A DNA stretch of 55,174 bases from Candidatus Hydrogenedentota bacterium (GTDB taxonomy: Bacteria > Hydrogenedentota > Hydrogenedentia > Hydrogenedentales > SLHB01): assembly GCA_035416745.1 (NCBI GenBank), contig DAOLNV010000031.1, forward strand, positions 1 to 55,174. The letters are read 5' to 3'. The notes under the pieces are model-generated. The model saw only the letters and a list, made by a program, of their open reading frames with translations. It was not told the DNA's origin and did not search any database. This document shows, in pieces, positions 7,919-16,806 of this stretch. The position numbers and the translations under genes are program-made. How positions within the stretch are numbered: the first letter of the stretch is position 1; every line of letters begins with the position of its first letter.

Positions 7919-9952
7919 CAGTTCTTTGTCCGGCCGCGGAAAACGCAGGTGGAGATAGCCGATTCCTGCCGTCATTGCCGACGCCGCAATACCGATGAGC
8001 CACCAGGGAAGGCCTGCCTGTCCCGCGGAGAGGTTGCCGATGGCCTGGGCAAGCCTCAGGGGAATCCGCTCAGAGGCGATCAGCACTGCTGTGCCGTTGA
8101 AGACAAAATGCGCCAGGATGCCATTCCAGAGCGAGCGTGTCCGCCAAACGACATACGTGAGGACGACACCGGTCAGGCCCGTCAGCACGACACGGTAAAT
8201 GCTGAGGTGGAATACGCCGAACAGAATGCCAACCGCCGGGATCAAGGCCCAGGAAGGCAGGCGTTTCTCCAGGCCCGACAGGATCGCCCCCCGGAAAAGC
8301 AGTTCCTCGCATATGGCCGGCGACACAGCCACCACGGCCAGGAGTACGAAAATATTGGTCTCGCCCACGCGCATCGCCTGAACGTACTGTCTGGAGATTT
8401 CTTCGGGCATCGGCAACACGCTGTTGTGCCAAATACCCAATTGAAACGCGAGCACCAGCCACGACAACCCGATCACGAGCGTTGCGATTGCCCCGTCAAT
8501 CGTGAACGGCCGCAGGCGGAAGGCGTTGAGCAGATCAACCCGCACATACCAGAGCAGTCCGACCGCCGGCAATGCTATCAGCACCCATTCCGTAATCAGC
8601 AGGCCGCCCATAAGATTCTTCGACTGCACATAGACGCCCACGTAGAAGATGAGCAGGATGACCAGCGTGTACAACGTCATGGAAATCCCGACGGTGGGCT
8701 CCGCACGGGGGCGCAACAGCGAACGGCGCAGGGTAAGAGGAAGGCCCTTGTCTTCGGACAAAATGACGTCTTCGCGCTGGAACAGCCAAGTCGCGCAAAC
8801 CAGGGAAAGCAACGCATAGATGCTCGTGCTCAGCAAGACGCTGAAAATGGCCTCGGGTGCCGCGCGGTCGGTGAGCAGGTCACGAAACAGCAGGCCAATA
8901 TTGACGATGGGCACAAACTGCAGAATCGAACCCAGCTCGAGGCCTGGCAAACCGGCCAGCCCGGCCGGAATCGTTATCACCAGGAAGAAGGGAGTTACAT
9001 AATTCTGAGCCTCTTTGAATGTACGCGCAAGCACCGCGACCGACATCATCAATGCCGAGACAAACAGCGCCAGAGGCACCAGCAGGAATATCATCAGAAA
9101 CGCCGTGCCCAACGGAAACTCGACAGGTGTCTTCTCGGGACTGACCTGCATCTTCGTGAGCAAATCGGAAAGGTGGAACGTAAACGTCATGGCCATGCTG
9201 GCAAGATTCAGCAAACCCGTCAGCATCGAGATGCAGAAAACCGTCAAGAACTTGCCGCACACGATCTCGAACTTGGTCGCCGGCGTAGACAACAGCGCTT
9301 CAAACGTGCCTCGCTCTTTCTCGCCAGCCGTGAGATCCACCGCCGGATAGAACGCCCCGATGCCAACCATGAGAACCATAATCATCGGAAGCATTACGGC
9401 GAGCAGCGTGCCCACGATACGGGCCGTAGGGGCCACATTGACTTCCTGAAGCTTGAGGGGCGTCACGAATTCCGGGGAGATTCCCACGCTCGCGAGACGG
9501 TTCTCGAGAATCCGGTTCTGAGTGGCCCGAAACCCCTCGCTGAGGCGGTGGGCCGCTTCACGCGATTGCGGTTCCGTCGAATCGTATTGAATGACAATGA
9601 GCAGCGAGCCGCCTGCTTCCAGAACTTGACCCGCATTCTGCTTCACCACAACCACGGCATCGACTTCGCCCTCGAGAAGGGCCGCTTCCGGGTCCTTCGG
9701 ATGGACCAATTCCATGCGGGGCAGCGCTTCCACCCACCGGTCCACCGTGACGTCCTGCTCCGACCTGACGGCAACGCGTGATATCGACTCCTCCACACTC
9801 GCAAGGTGCATCATCGCCACCTGAGAGGTGATCACCAACAGAGCGGGATAGAGAATCACGGGAATGCCGATCATCGCCGCCAATGTGCGCTTATCACGCA
9901 ATGTAACCAGCGATTCTTTGAGGAATATGGCGTTGACAGTACGCAGCTTCAT
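7910..9952 (-). CDS. ABC transporter permease fused to CPBP intramembrane protease
   Basis: The 680-residue polytopic membrane protein has two parts. The first, about residues 1-400, is an ABC-2/NatB-type permease: one N-terminal membrane helix, a large outer loop to about 170, then five or six helices, including the conserved AGEKERGTFEALLSTPA segment. The second, about 420-680, is a CPBP (CAAX-protease-like) domain with EELLFRGAIL, FGVFHLSIYR and HFVFN, that is, the metal and catalytic residues E-E-R, H and H. This fusion is known from planctomycete-type genomes. It overlaps the ATPase gene by 4 nt (the ATG shares bases with the ATPase stop), so the two make one exporter. NatAB relatives export sodium or drugs; the substrate here is unknown. 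Confidence 0.88.
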   Translation of the reverse strand: MKLRTVNAIFLKESLVTLRDKRTLAAMIGIPVILYPALLVITSQVAMMHLASVEESISRVAVRSEQDVTVDRWVEALPRMELVHPKDPEAALLEGEVDAVVVVKQNAGQVLEAGGSLLIVIQYDSTEPQSREAAHRLSEGFRATQNRILENRLASVGISPEFVTPLKLQEVNVAPTARIVGTLLAVMLPMIMVLMVGIGAFYPAVDLTAGEKERGTFEALLSTPATKFEIVCGKFLTVFCISMLTGLLNLASMAMTFTFHLSDLLTKMQVSPEKTPVEFPLGTAFLMIFLLVPLALFVSALMMSVAVLARTFKEAQNYVTPFFLVITIPAGLAGLPGLELGSILQFVPIVNIGLLFRDLLTDRAAPEAIFSVLLSTSIYALLSLVCATWLFQREDVILSEDKGLPLTLRRSLLRPRAEPTVGISMTLYTLVILLIFYVGVYVQSKNLMGGLLITEWVLIALPAVGLLWYVRVDLLNAFRLRPFTIDGAIATLVIGLSWLVLAFQLGIWHNSVLPMPEEISRQYVQAMRVGETNIFVLLAVVAVSPAICEELLFRGAILSGLEKRLPSWALIPAVGILFGVFHLSIYRVVLTGLTGVVLTYVVWRTRSLWNGILAHFVFNGTAVLIASERIPLRLAQAIGNLSAGQAGLPWWLIGIAASAMTAGIGYLHLRFPRPDKELSG

Positions 9953-10698
9953 GGCGACACCACACGCTCATCACTGACCATGCGGACGAACGCATCGGTC
10001 AAATTGCCGCAGCCCGTTTCATCGTAGAGATGTTCCTTGGTTCCAATTGCGAGAATTTCGCCGCGATGAATGAGCGCCAACCGGTCGCAGAGAATCTCGG
10101 CCTCGGTCATGTAGTGCGTTGAAAAAATGATGCTGCGGCCCGTTGACTTCGACGCGCGGATGAACGACAGGATGGTCTGGCACGTCATGATATCGAGGCC
10201 GGTGGTCGGTTCGTCGAGGATGAGCACTTCGGGATCGTGCAGCAAAACCCGGGCAATCGAGACTTTCTGACCCTGCCCCGTTGACAGGGTATCGCACCGG
10301 CGGTTAATGAATTCCGCCATGCCGAGCATCTCGCACAATTCGGCTGTGCGCTGCTCGATCCGCTGTCGCGAAAGACCATGAAGGCGCCCAAAAAACCGCA
10401 ACTCCTCGCGCGCGGTCAGGCGGCCGTAGAGTTTAGTATTCCCTGACAAAAAACCGATGTGCTGCCGCACCTCGTCGGGATTCTGGTCCGTGCGGAGGCC
10501 GGCAATCCAGCAGTAACCCGATGTCGGCACGATAATGGTGCCCAGCATGCGCAGCAAGGTGGTCTTGCCCGCGCCGTTCGGGCCCAGAAGTCCAAAAATC
10601 TCGCCCGGTTCAACGGATAGGGTTGCGCTCTTGACAGCTTCCACCGGGTCTGTCCGGGGCGGATAATAGACTTTTCGAAGCTGTTCGGTCCGGATCAT
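9949..10698 (-). CDS. ABC transporter ATP-binding protein (NatA-like)
   Basis: The 249 residues hold every part of an ABC ATPase: Walker A GPNGAGKTT, Q-loop region IGFLSGNTKLYGRL, signature LSTGQGQKVSIAR, Walker B VLILDEPTTGLD and the switch histidine in IIFSTHYMTEAE. The signature reads LSTGQ rather than LSGGQ, common in the NatA/DrrA group. It lies upstream of, and overlaps by 4 nt, the permease-protease fusion, which it must energise. Together they form a two-gene export system on the cytoplasmic membrane. Confidence 0.93.
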   Translation of the reverse strand: MIRTEQLRKVYYPPRTDPVEAVKSATLSVEPGEIFGLLGPNGAGKTTLLRMLGTIIVPTSGYCWIAGLRTDQNPDEVRQHIGFLSGNTKLYGRLTAREELRFFGRLHGLSRQRIEQRTAELCEMLGMAEFINRRCDTLSTGQGQKVSIARVLLHDPEVLILDEPTTGLDIMTCQTILSFIRASKSTGRSIIFSTHYMTEAEILCDRLALIHRGEILAIGTKEHLYDETGCGNLTDAFVRMVSDERVVSP

Positions 10699-10909
10699 CC
10701 TGCTACCTAAGAGTGTGTTTTCGTATTCTCCAAGTGCGTACTTTTAGCATATCCGGATGCCTATCGCCAAATACCCCCCTCTGCCGCGCAAATCATCTAC
10801 CGGGATAAGGCCATTACAGCGTCAAGCGCGCGCCGAACGGCCAGCGGTTATTGACCCGGCCGAAGTTTGTGAAAATCGTCGCCGGGCACTTCCGTGAGCT
10901 CTGGTGTCC

Positions 10910-11794
10910 TCAGGCAATCCCGAGCAGCGTACGCGTGAACTGCGCGTTTCGTTTGAAGTCGGCCTCCCGCTCTCCAATTACCTTGGTTTCGAGTACGACC
11001 CAACCCTTGTAGCTGATGGCATGCATGGCGTCTGCCACTGCGTTCATGTTCACCTCGCCTTCGCCAAGATACCCTTCGTTGTCCTTGAAGTGAATCTGGC
11101 AAATGCGATCTCCCAGGAGCCGGATTTCCTGGCCAACGTCGTAACCATTGTGAGTGGAATTGCCGACATCGTAGTAGACGCGCACCGCGTTGCTCTTGAC
11201 GCGACCGAGAATGTCCAGATTCTGCTCCGCGGAAAGGGTATTTTCGATGCCGAGGATAACTCCTGCCTTCTCCGCTTTCGGGGCGAATTCCGTGAGCTGT
11301 CCCACCAGTGTATCGACGTCCTTCTCCTTGAGCGCACCCGATTTGTCACGCAGATCGCCCTTCCCGAAAAACGCCAGGAGCATCACCTTCGCCCCCAGGT
11401 CCTTGGTCCCATCGATGGTTTGCTCGACCCATGCCGGGGCGCGCGGCTCGCTCACCATGGGAAAACCGTTCAACAGTCCCATCGCCACCGACGAGATCGC
11501 AACTCCGTGGGTCTCCATATTCTGCTTGTAGGCCTGTCTTCGTTCCGGATCCGCTATGGCCAGCACGTCGCCGGGCTTGCCGTTGTCGGCTGCAGCCGAG
11601 ATCTCCAGTCCATCGAGGCCTGTCGCGGCCGCCGACGCAAGGCCCTCGGGTCCAGAAGCCCCCAACGACCAGTCGCACGCGCTCAGGCGTATCGCCGGTT
11701 TCGAATCGCCCGCCAACGCGCGGGGCATCACGAGACCAGCGGCAGCAACCCCAAATCCCGCCTGTACAATGAATTCACGCCGTGTCGTCCGCAT
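10910..11794 (-). CDS. Tat-exported sugar phosphate isomerase/epimerase-like TIM barrel protein
   Basis: The 294 residues begin with a twin-arginine signal (TRREFIVQAGFGVAAAGL, RR at 5-6), cleaved probably after RALAG. The rest is a xylose-isomerase-like TIM barrel of the AP endonuclease 2 family. It shows GLDGLEISA, a metal-ligand Glu in GVILGIENT, Asp in VRVYYDVGNSTHNGYD, His in CQIHFKDNEGY and Glu in GWVVLETKV. Such proteins isomerise or epimerise keto sugars or inositol derivatives; being exported, this one would work in the periplasm. It stands alone, 211 nt downstream of the ABC ATPase start, in a spacer that shows nothing clear. Confidence 0.85.
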   Translation of the reverse strand: MRTTRREFIVQAGFGVAAAGLVMPRALAGDSKPAIRLSACDWSLGASGPEGLASAAATGLDGLEISAAADNGKPGDVLAIADPERRQAYKQNMETHGVAISSVAMGLLNGFPMVSEPRAPAWVEQTIDGTKDLGAKVMLLAFFGKGDLRDKSGALKEKDVDTLVGQLTEFAPKAEKAGVILGIENTLSAEQNLDILGRVKSNAVRVYYDVGNSTHNGYDVGQEIRLLGDRICQIHFKDNEGYLGEGEVNMNAVADAMHAISYKGWVVLETKVIGEREADFKRNAQFTRTLLGIA

Positions 11795-11947
11795 TGTGAG
11801 CCAATCCTTTCTTTCCTGGAATCATCCATCAGCTGAATCGCTGCTGTTCCTGCGTACCATTCGTGTGGCCCAATCACAATACCACAGGACCCGCAGGCAG
11901 GCAACGCGCGCATCCCTATGCAGCCTCCGTATTGGGTATAGGTAATC

Positions 11948-11977
11948 TTGCGTCTGTCTGCGGGCGGTGGGTATAGT
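11948..11977 (+). promoter_or_regulatory. possible sigma70 promoter for the SDR gene
   Basis: TTGCGT (11948-11953) and TATAGT (11972-11977) are separated by 18 nt. Transcription would start near 11984, about 57 nt before the SDR start codon. It lies in the divergent spacer between the Tat-exported protein gene and the SDR gene. Confidence 0.4.
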
Positions 11978-12040
11978 GCGTTGCCTCGCGCTTCTGTCTG
12001 CGCGAACGTTGCACCTCACTCGCGACACAGAGAGGGAGCC

Positions 12041-12829
12041 ATGCGAAAACCAGTAGCCATGATCACGGGGGCCAGCCGCGGCATAGGACGCGGAATTGCC
12101 ATCGAACTTGCCAGGAACGGGTACGATGTCATCGGTACCGCTACCAAGCTCACGCCAGAAGACACCGAAAAAGGGCTCTTCGAGGTCAAGCAGCGTGTAG
12201 AGTCGCATGGCGCCGTTTTTGTTCCTCTTGCCGGCGACATCGGAGACACCGCGGCCAGGAATCGGCTGCTTGAACAGGCGCTTGAGGCTTTCGGGCGCAT
12301 CGACCTGCTTGTGAATAACGCCGGCGTGGGCCTCCTGAAACGTCTCGATATCCTCGAAACCACCGAGGAGAGTTTCGAGCGGCTGATACGCATCAACCTC
12401 AAGGGACCATTCTTTCTTACCCAATCCGTCGCCAACCACATGATTCGCCAGGTGAAAGAAGGGACCGAGTACCTGCCAAGCATCATTTTCATCACCAGCA
12501 TCTCGAGCAATACCGCAAGTCCCAATCGCGCCGAGTACTGCGTGAGCAAGGCGGGACTGAGTATGACCGCCCAGAATTTCGCGGTACGCCTGGCTGAATT
12601 CGGCATAAACGTTTACGACATCCGGCCGGGAATCATCGCCACCGACATGACCGCCCCGGTTACCGAAAAGTACGACAAGCTCATCGCGGAAGGCATCCTT
12701 CTCCAGAGGCGCTGGGGCACGCCCGAAGACGTCGGCAAGGCGGTCGCAGGCCTCGCTAAGGGACATTTCCAGTACTCCACAGGCGCCGTCATCGAGGTTG
12801 GGGGCGGCTTCGGCGTCATGCGGCTATAG
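12041..12829 (+). CDS. short-chain dehydrogenase/reductase (3-ketoacyl-ACP reductase type)
   Basis: The 262 residues form a classical SDR. The cofactor loop TGASRGIGRGIA is near residue 10, NNAGVG near 90, a catalytic Ser in ITSISSNTAS, and the YxxxK pair in AEYCVSKAG. The C-terminus shows PEDVGKAVAGLA and the usual VGGG end. Proteins annotated this way often reduce 3-ketoacyl-ACP or sugar/polyol substrates; an isolated copy with no fatty-acid genes nearby could do either. The ATG at 12041 follows GAGAGGGAG at six bases, so it is preferred over an upstream in-frame ATG at 11948. Confidence 0.88.
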   Translation: MRKPVAMITGASRGIGRGIAIELARNGYDVIGTATKLTPEDTEKGLFEVKQRVESHGAVFVPLAGDIGDTAARNRLLEQALEAFGRIDLLVNNAGVGLLKRLDILETTEESFERLIRINLKGPFFLTQSVANHMIRQVKEGTEYLPSIIFITSISSNTASPNRAEYCVSKAGLSMTAQNFAVRLAEFGINVYDIRPGIIATDMTAPVTEKYDKLIAEGILLQRRWGTPEDVGKAVAGLAKGHFQYSTGAVIEVGGGFGVMRL

Positions 12830-12870
12830 CTAAATCCCACTCAATACACGGCGCAAAACATCCTGTTACT

Positions 12871-12899
12871 TTGACTTGCAAAGGCCGAGACGTTACAAT
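12871..12899 (+). promoter_or_regulatory. sigma70 promoter of the glyQS operon
   Basis: TTGACT (12871-12876), a 17-nt spacer, then TACAAT (12894-12899). This is one of the best sigma70 matches in the window. Transcription from about 12906 would leave a 95-nt leader before the glyQS ATG; I saw no glycine riboswitch or T-box signature in that leader. Confidence 0.7.
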
Positions 12900-13000
12900 T
12901 CTGCCTTTGATTCAGGCGATTTCGGGCCGCTATTGTCTATGCAACCTTCGATTGGATAGCCCGTTTCCTGAGGATACCGCATCCAGGGAGATACCACTTC

Positions 13001-16000
13001 ATGACAGTTCAGGAAGTCCTGCAAACCCTAAACGAATTCTGGGCATCGCGCGGCTGCATCCTGTGGCAGCCCTATCACACCGAGGTAGGCGCGGGCACTT
13101 CGAATCCAGCGACCTTCTTGCGCGTGCTGGGCCCCGAGCCATGGTGGGTCGCCTACCCTGAACCCAGCATCAGGCCTACTGACGGGCGCTATGGCGAGAA
13201 CCCCAACCGTCTCCAGCACTACTACCAATACCAGGTCATCCTGAAACCTTCCCCGACAAACGTCCAGGAGTTGTATCTCCAGTCATTAGAAGCGCTTGGA
13301 ATCGATCTGACCAGGCACGACTACCGTTTCGTCGAGGACAACTGGCAGAGTCCTTCCCTTGGTGCATGGGGGCTGGGGTGGGAAGCGTGGCTTGACGGGA
13401 TGGAAATCCTCCAGTTCACTTATTTCCAGGAATGCGGCGGACTCAAGCTCGACGTGCGCGCTTGCGAGCTCACTTACGGCATCGAACGAATCGCCATGTA
13501 TCTCCAAGGCGTCGAGAGTGTTTACGACCTTAAGTGGGCTCCGTCCGGCATTACCTACGGCGACATCTTTCATGCTTCCGAGGTCGAGTGGTGCAAATAC
13601 AATTTCGAGGCCGCCGACACAAACAAACTGCTGCATGTGTTTGACCTGTGGGAGGCCGAAGCCACTCGCCTGCTCGAACTGGGCCTTATCATGCCCGCCT
13701 ACGACCACTGCCTGCGCCTTTCCCACCTGTTCAATCTGTTGGATGCCCGCGGCGCTCTTTCGGTAACGGAGCGGGGTAGGTTCCTTCTTCGTTGCAGGGC
13801 AGTTGCGGAACGGTGTGCAAAGGGGTTCCTCGAGCAGCGCCAGGAAAGAGGCTATCCGTTGTGCCGTCTGCCGCGTCCAGGTGTGCCTGAAGAGGTAAAA
13901 CCCCTAAAGGCCACGCCCGAAACATTCGCCGAACGCGACACGCTCCTGCTCGAGATCGGCGTCGAGGAATTGCCCCATTCCGACGTCAAGGCGGTTCGCG
14001 CCCAGTTTCCCGCACTCCTACACAAGTTCTTTGCTGAGGAACGTCTCGGCCACGGGGCGGTCACCGTATGGGTTACGCCCAGGCGCATCGTTGCCAAGAT
14101 AGACGACTGCGTTTCCCACCAGCAAGATGTGGTTGAGGAAGCCCGAGGCCCGGCGCGAAAAGCGGCACAGGACGCGGCCGGCAATTGGACGGTTGCCGCC
14201 CGGAAATTCGCGGAGTCCAAAGGGGCCGCGGTCGAGGACATCTATTTCCAGGAGCAAGGCAAAGCGGAGTATTGCTTTCTGAAGGTGGCGCACAGAGGGC
14301 GTCACATCACCGAGTTGTTGTCCGGTATTGTCACGAAGCTGATCGCCGGTCTCCAGTTCACGAAGTCCATGGGCTGGGAAGACAGCACAGTCGCCTTCTC
14401 GCGTCCCATACGCTGGCTCCTGGCCCTGCACGGCGCCAGCCCGGTGCCGGTTTCCTGGAAATTCGTGGAAGCGGGCGCGTTTTCCGCGGAACGCCTACTG
14501 CACTCCGGCACCGTCTCCTATGGCCACCGCCGGCTTGCCGCAGGACCCATCGAAATCCCTTCCGCCAAAGACTACCTCGCCGCGATGAAACGGCATTTCG
14601 TGCTTCCGGTACGCGAAGAACGCATGGCGCTTCTGCGCAACGAAGCGGAGAGACTCGCCGCCGCCGAAGAGCTTCACCTCGAAGAAGACGAAGAGTTGTT
14701 CGAGGAGATCATCGACATCGCGGAATGGCCCGAACCCGTTATCTGTACCATTCCCGAGGAGGCCTTGGTGCTCCCCGAGGAAATCGTCATTACCCCGATG
14801 AAGGTGTATCAGCGGTATATACCCTTGCGCGATGCGAAGGGGACCCTCTGCAGGCATTTCCTTGCCGTTGCCAACGGGAAACACGATGAAGAAGGCCGCG
14901 TAACCATCCGTCACGGGAACGAGCGCGTGCTCAACGCGCGGCTCCGCGACGCACGGTATTTCTGGGATACCGACACCAAAAAACCGCTCCGCGATTTCGC
15001 TCAGGGCTTGTCGCGTGTCTTGTTCCATCAGAAACTTGGCTCGGTCGCGGACAAGATCGCCCGGCTTCACAAGCTGTACGCGGCCCTCAAAGGTGTGTTG
15101 CCCCGAGTGGATGACGCTCAGATGGCCCAGGTCCTTGACCTGATGAAAGCCGATCTCACTACGCAGATGGTCTTTGAATTCGATTCGCTCGAGGGCGTGG
15201 TTGGAATGCTCTACGCCCGAAAGGAAGGGCTTCGTGAGGAGATAGCGCGAGCCCTCTTTGAACACCGCCTGCCCCGCCGCGCCGATGATGCGCTGCCTGA
15301 AAGCCCGCTGGGGGTGTCGGCCGCGCTTCTCGACCGGCTCGATACGTTAGCCGGGTATTTTGGCATAGGCGTGCGCGTCAAGGGTACCAGCGACCCCTTC
15401 GGCCTCCGAAGGAACACGCTGGCATTGCTCTCGATCGTCCGCGAATGCGCTCTGGATATCGACCTGAGACAAGCGTTCCGCACCGCGATGGGAATCTACG
15501 GTGAGATGATCCCCGAGCCCGAAGTCGCCGTGGAAGGATTGCTTCAGTTCGCGAAGGATCGCTTGGCCGTCATCAACCGCGAAGAGGGCATCCCCTACGA
15601 CTACGTTGCAGCGGCTATTGCGCCCCACGGCCACAGGCCGGTCCAGGTTCGCAACTGTCTCTCAGCCATGGCGGGTCTCGAAGAGGGGCAGGTTCAGAAT
15701 CTTGCCGAACAGACCAAGCGTATCCAGCGGATCGCCAAAGACCCCGCGCCGAAGATCGACCCCGCGCTTCTGGATGAAAATGAGAAGGCCCTCTTCGAAA
15801 TATCCAATAGCCCGAGCGCAACCGTTCTCGCCCACGTGGCATCCGGCAAGTTCGGCGAGGCGTTTTCCGAGTTGCTCTCCTGGATGCCCGTTATCCAGGC
15901 GTATTTTGAGGAGGTCTTCGTCAATCATGACGATGACCGGATTCGCCGAAACCGGCACGCCCTTCTCAATGCGGTTTACGGCGTCATCCTGGCGGTGGCG

Positions 16001-16042
16001 GATCTCACCCAGATCGAGAAGAAGGAGACTGTTTCGGAATGA
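13001..16042 (+). CDS. glyQS: glycyl-tRNA synthetase, alpha and beta subunits in one chain
   Basis: The bacterial-type glycyl-tRNA synthetase charges tRNA-Gly and is usually encoded as separate alpha and beta genes. Here one 1013-residue chain carries both. The alpha part, residues 1 to about 290, has the class II catalytic core (TLNEFWASRGCILWQPYHTE, GAGTSNPATFLRVLG, YQYQVILKPSP). After a 20-residue linker the beta part begins near residue 312 with LLLEIGVEELPHSD and continues to the C-terminal anticodon-binding domain. Single-chain GlyQS is known in Chlamydia and some other lineages. The ATG follows GGGAGA at nine bases. The last 4 nt overlap the methyltransferase gene (ATGA). Confidence 0.96.
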   Translation: MTVQEVLQTLNEFWASRGCILWQPYHTEVGAGTSNPATFLRVLGPEPWWVAYPEPSIRPTDGRYGENPNRLQHYYQYQVILKPSPTNVQELYLQSLEALGIDLTRHDYRFVEDNWQSPSLGAWGLGWEAWLDGMEILQFTYFQECGGLKLDVRACELTYGIERIAMYLQGVESVYDLKWAPSGITYGDIFHASEVEWCKYNFEAADTNKLLHVFDLWEAEATRLLELGLIMPAYDHCLRLSHLFNLLDARGALSVTERGRFLLRCRAVAERCAKGFLEQRQERGYPLCRLPRPGVPEEVKPLKATPETFAERDTLLLEIGVEELPHSDVKAVRAQFPALLHKFFAEERLGHGAVTVWVTPRRIVAKIDDCVSHQQDVVEEARGPARKAAQDAAGNWTVAARKFAESKGAAVEDIYFQEQGKAEYCFLKVAHRGRHITELLSGIVTKLIAGLQFTKSMGWEDSTVAFSRPIRWLLALHGASPVPVSWKFVEAGAFSAERLLHSGTVSYGHRRLAAGPIEIPSAKDYLAAMKRHFVLPVREERMALLRNEAERLAAAEELHLEEDEELFEEIIDIAEWPEPVICTIPEEALVLPEEIVITPMKVYQRYIPLRDAKGTLCRHFLAVANGKHDEEGRVTIRHGNERVLNARLRDARYFWDTDTKKPLRDFAQGLSRVLFHQKLGSVADKIARLHKLYAALKGVLPRVDDAQMAQVLDLMKADLTTQMVFEFDSLEGVVGMLYARKEGLREEIARALFEHRLPRRADDALPESPLGVSAALLDRLDTLAGYFGIGVRVKGTSDPFGLRRNTLALLSIVRECALDIDLRQAFRTAMGIYGEMIPEPEVAVEGLLQFAKDRLAVINREEGIPYDYVAAAIAPHGHRPVQVRNCLSAMAGLEEGQVQNLAEQTKRIQRIAKDPAPKIDPALLDENEKALFEISNSPSATVLAHVASGKFGEAFSELLSWMPVIQAYFEEVFVNHDDDRIRRNRHALLNAVYGVILAVADLTQIEKKETVSE

Positions 16043-16806
16043 CCCGTCGGGAGACCGGTGCGAAGATTGATTACGACACAATCGCGCGGCGGTACGATAC
16101 GTTCCGGAAGGGTGGGGGACCATACCTGCCGCTGTTGGTGGCATTGGCTCAGGCACATGCTGCCCAGCGGGTACTCGAAGTGGGAGCAGGCACGGGCAAT
16201 AACACGGTTCTTTTCGAGAAGGCATATCCTGAGGCCTTCCTCATCACATGTGATTTGTCGTGGGGCATGATCGAGCGCGCGAGAGAGAAACAGACACCCG
16301 GCGCATGGGTGCAGGCCGATGCTCATTTTCTGCCCCTCGCCGCGCAATCCGTCGATTTCTGTTTCGGCTGTTTCATGCTGCATTACATCTCCGACTTGGG
16401 CGCATTCTTCCGCGACTGCGCGCGTGTTCTCCGGCGGGGATGTGCCGCGTTTGTTACCGCCTCGCATGAATTCATCGAGCGGCATCCCATGAACTGCTAT
16501 TTCCCGAGTTTTGCCGCGGTGGACAAAGCCCGATTCCCAAGCCTGGAAACCATCCGGGACGCACTGAACGACGTCGGATTCCGCAATGTCTCCGATAGAC
16601 ACATACAGACGGCCCCTCAACCCATCGACGAGGCCTATCTGCGCCGTGTCGAAAACCAATTCATTTCAACCTATGCGCTTCTCCCCGAAGACGAGTTCAA
16701 AACGGGACTCGCCCGCCTGCGCGAGGACATCAAATCAAAAGGCCGGCTCGAAACCGGGCTTGTTTGGGAGTCGGTAACCATTTGGGGCGAGAAAGATACG
16801 CCGTGA
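16039..16806 (+). CDS. class I SAM-dependent methyltransferase
   Basis: The 255 residues show a seven-strand methyltransferase fold. The SAM-binding motif I is VLEVGAGTGNN near residue 52, an acidic residue ends strand 2 (ITCDLS), and motif IV is VDFCFGCFMLHYISD, followed by the RVLRRGCAAFVTAS strand. The N-terminal IDYDTIARRYDTFR resembles ubiquinone/menaquinone and BioC-like methyltransferases, but no substrate can be deduced. It overlaps glyQS by 4 nt (ATGA) and rsgA by 4 nt (GTGA), so all three are translated as one unit. A role connected with translation or ribosomes is possible from context only. Confidence 0.85.
   Translation: MTRRETGAKIDYDTIARRYDTFRKGGGPYLPLLVALAQAHAAQRVLEVGAGTGNNTVLFEKAYPEAFLITCDLSWGMIERAREKQTPGAWVQADAHFLPLAAQSVDFCFGCFMLHYISDLGAFFRDCARVLRRGCAAFVTASHEFIERHPMNCYFPSFAAVDKARFPSLETIRDALNDVGFRNVSDRHIQTAPQPIDEAYLRRVENQFISTYALLPEDEFKTGLARLREDIKSKGRLETGLVWESVTIWGEKDTP

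Noticed and set aside
7949..9781. 610-codon plus-strand frame opposite the ABC permease-protease gene
   Set aside because: Very rich in Arg, Gln and His, as expected from the complement of a membrane protein gene; the minus-strand reading has clear domains.
12900..13000. Glycine riboswitch or T-box in the glyQS leader
   Set aside because: The leader is too short and shows neither the paired glycine aptamers nor a T-box core with a terminator.
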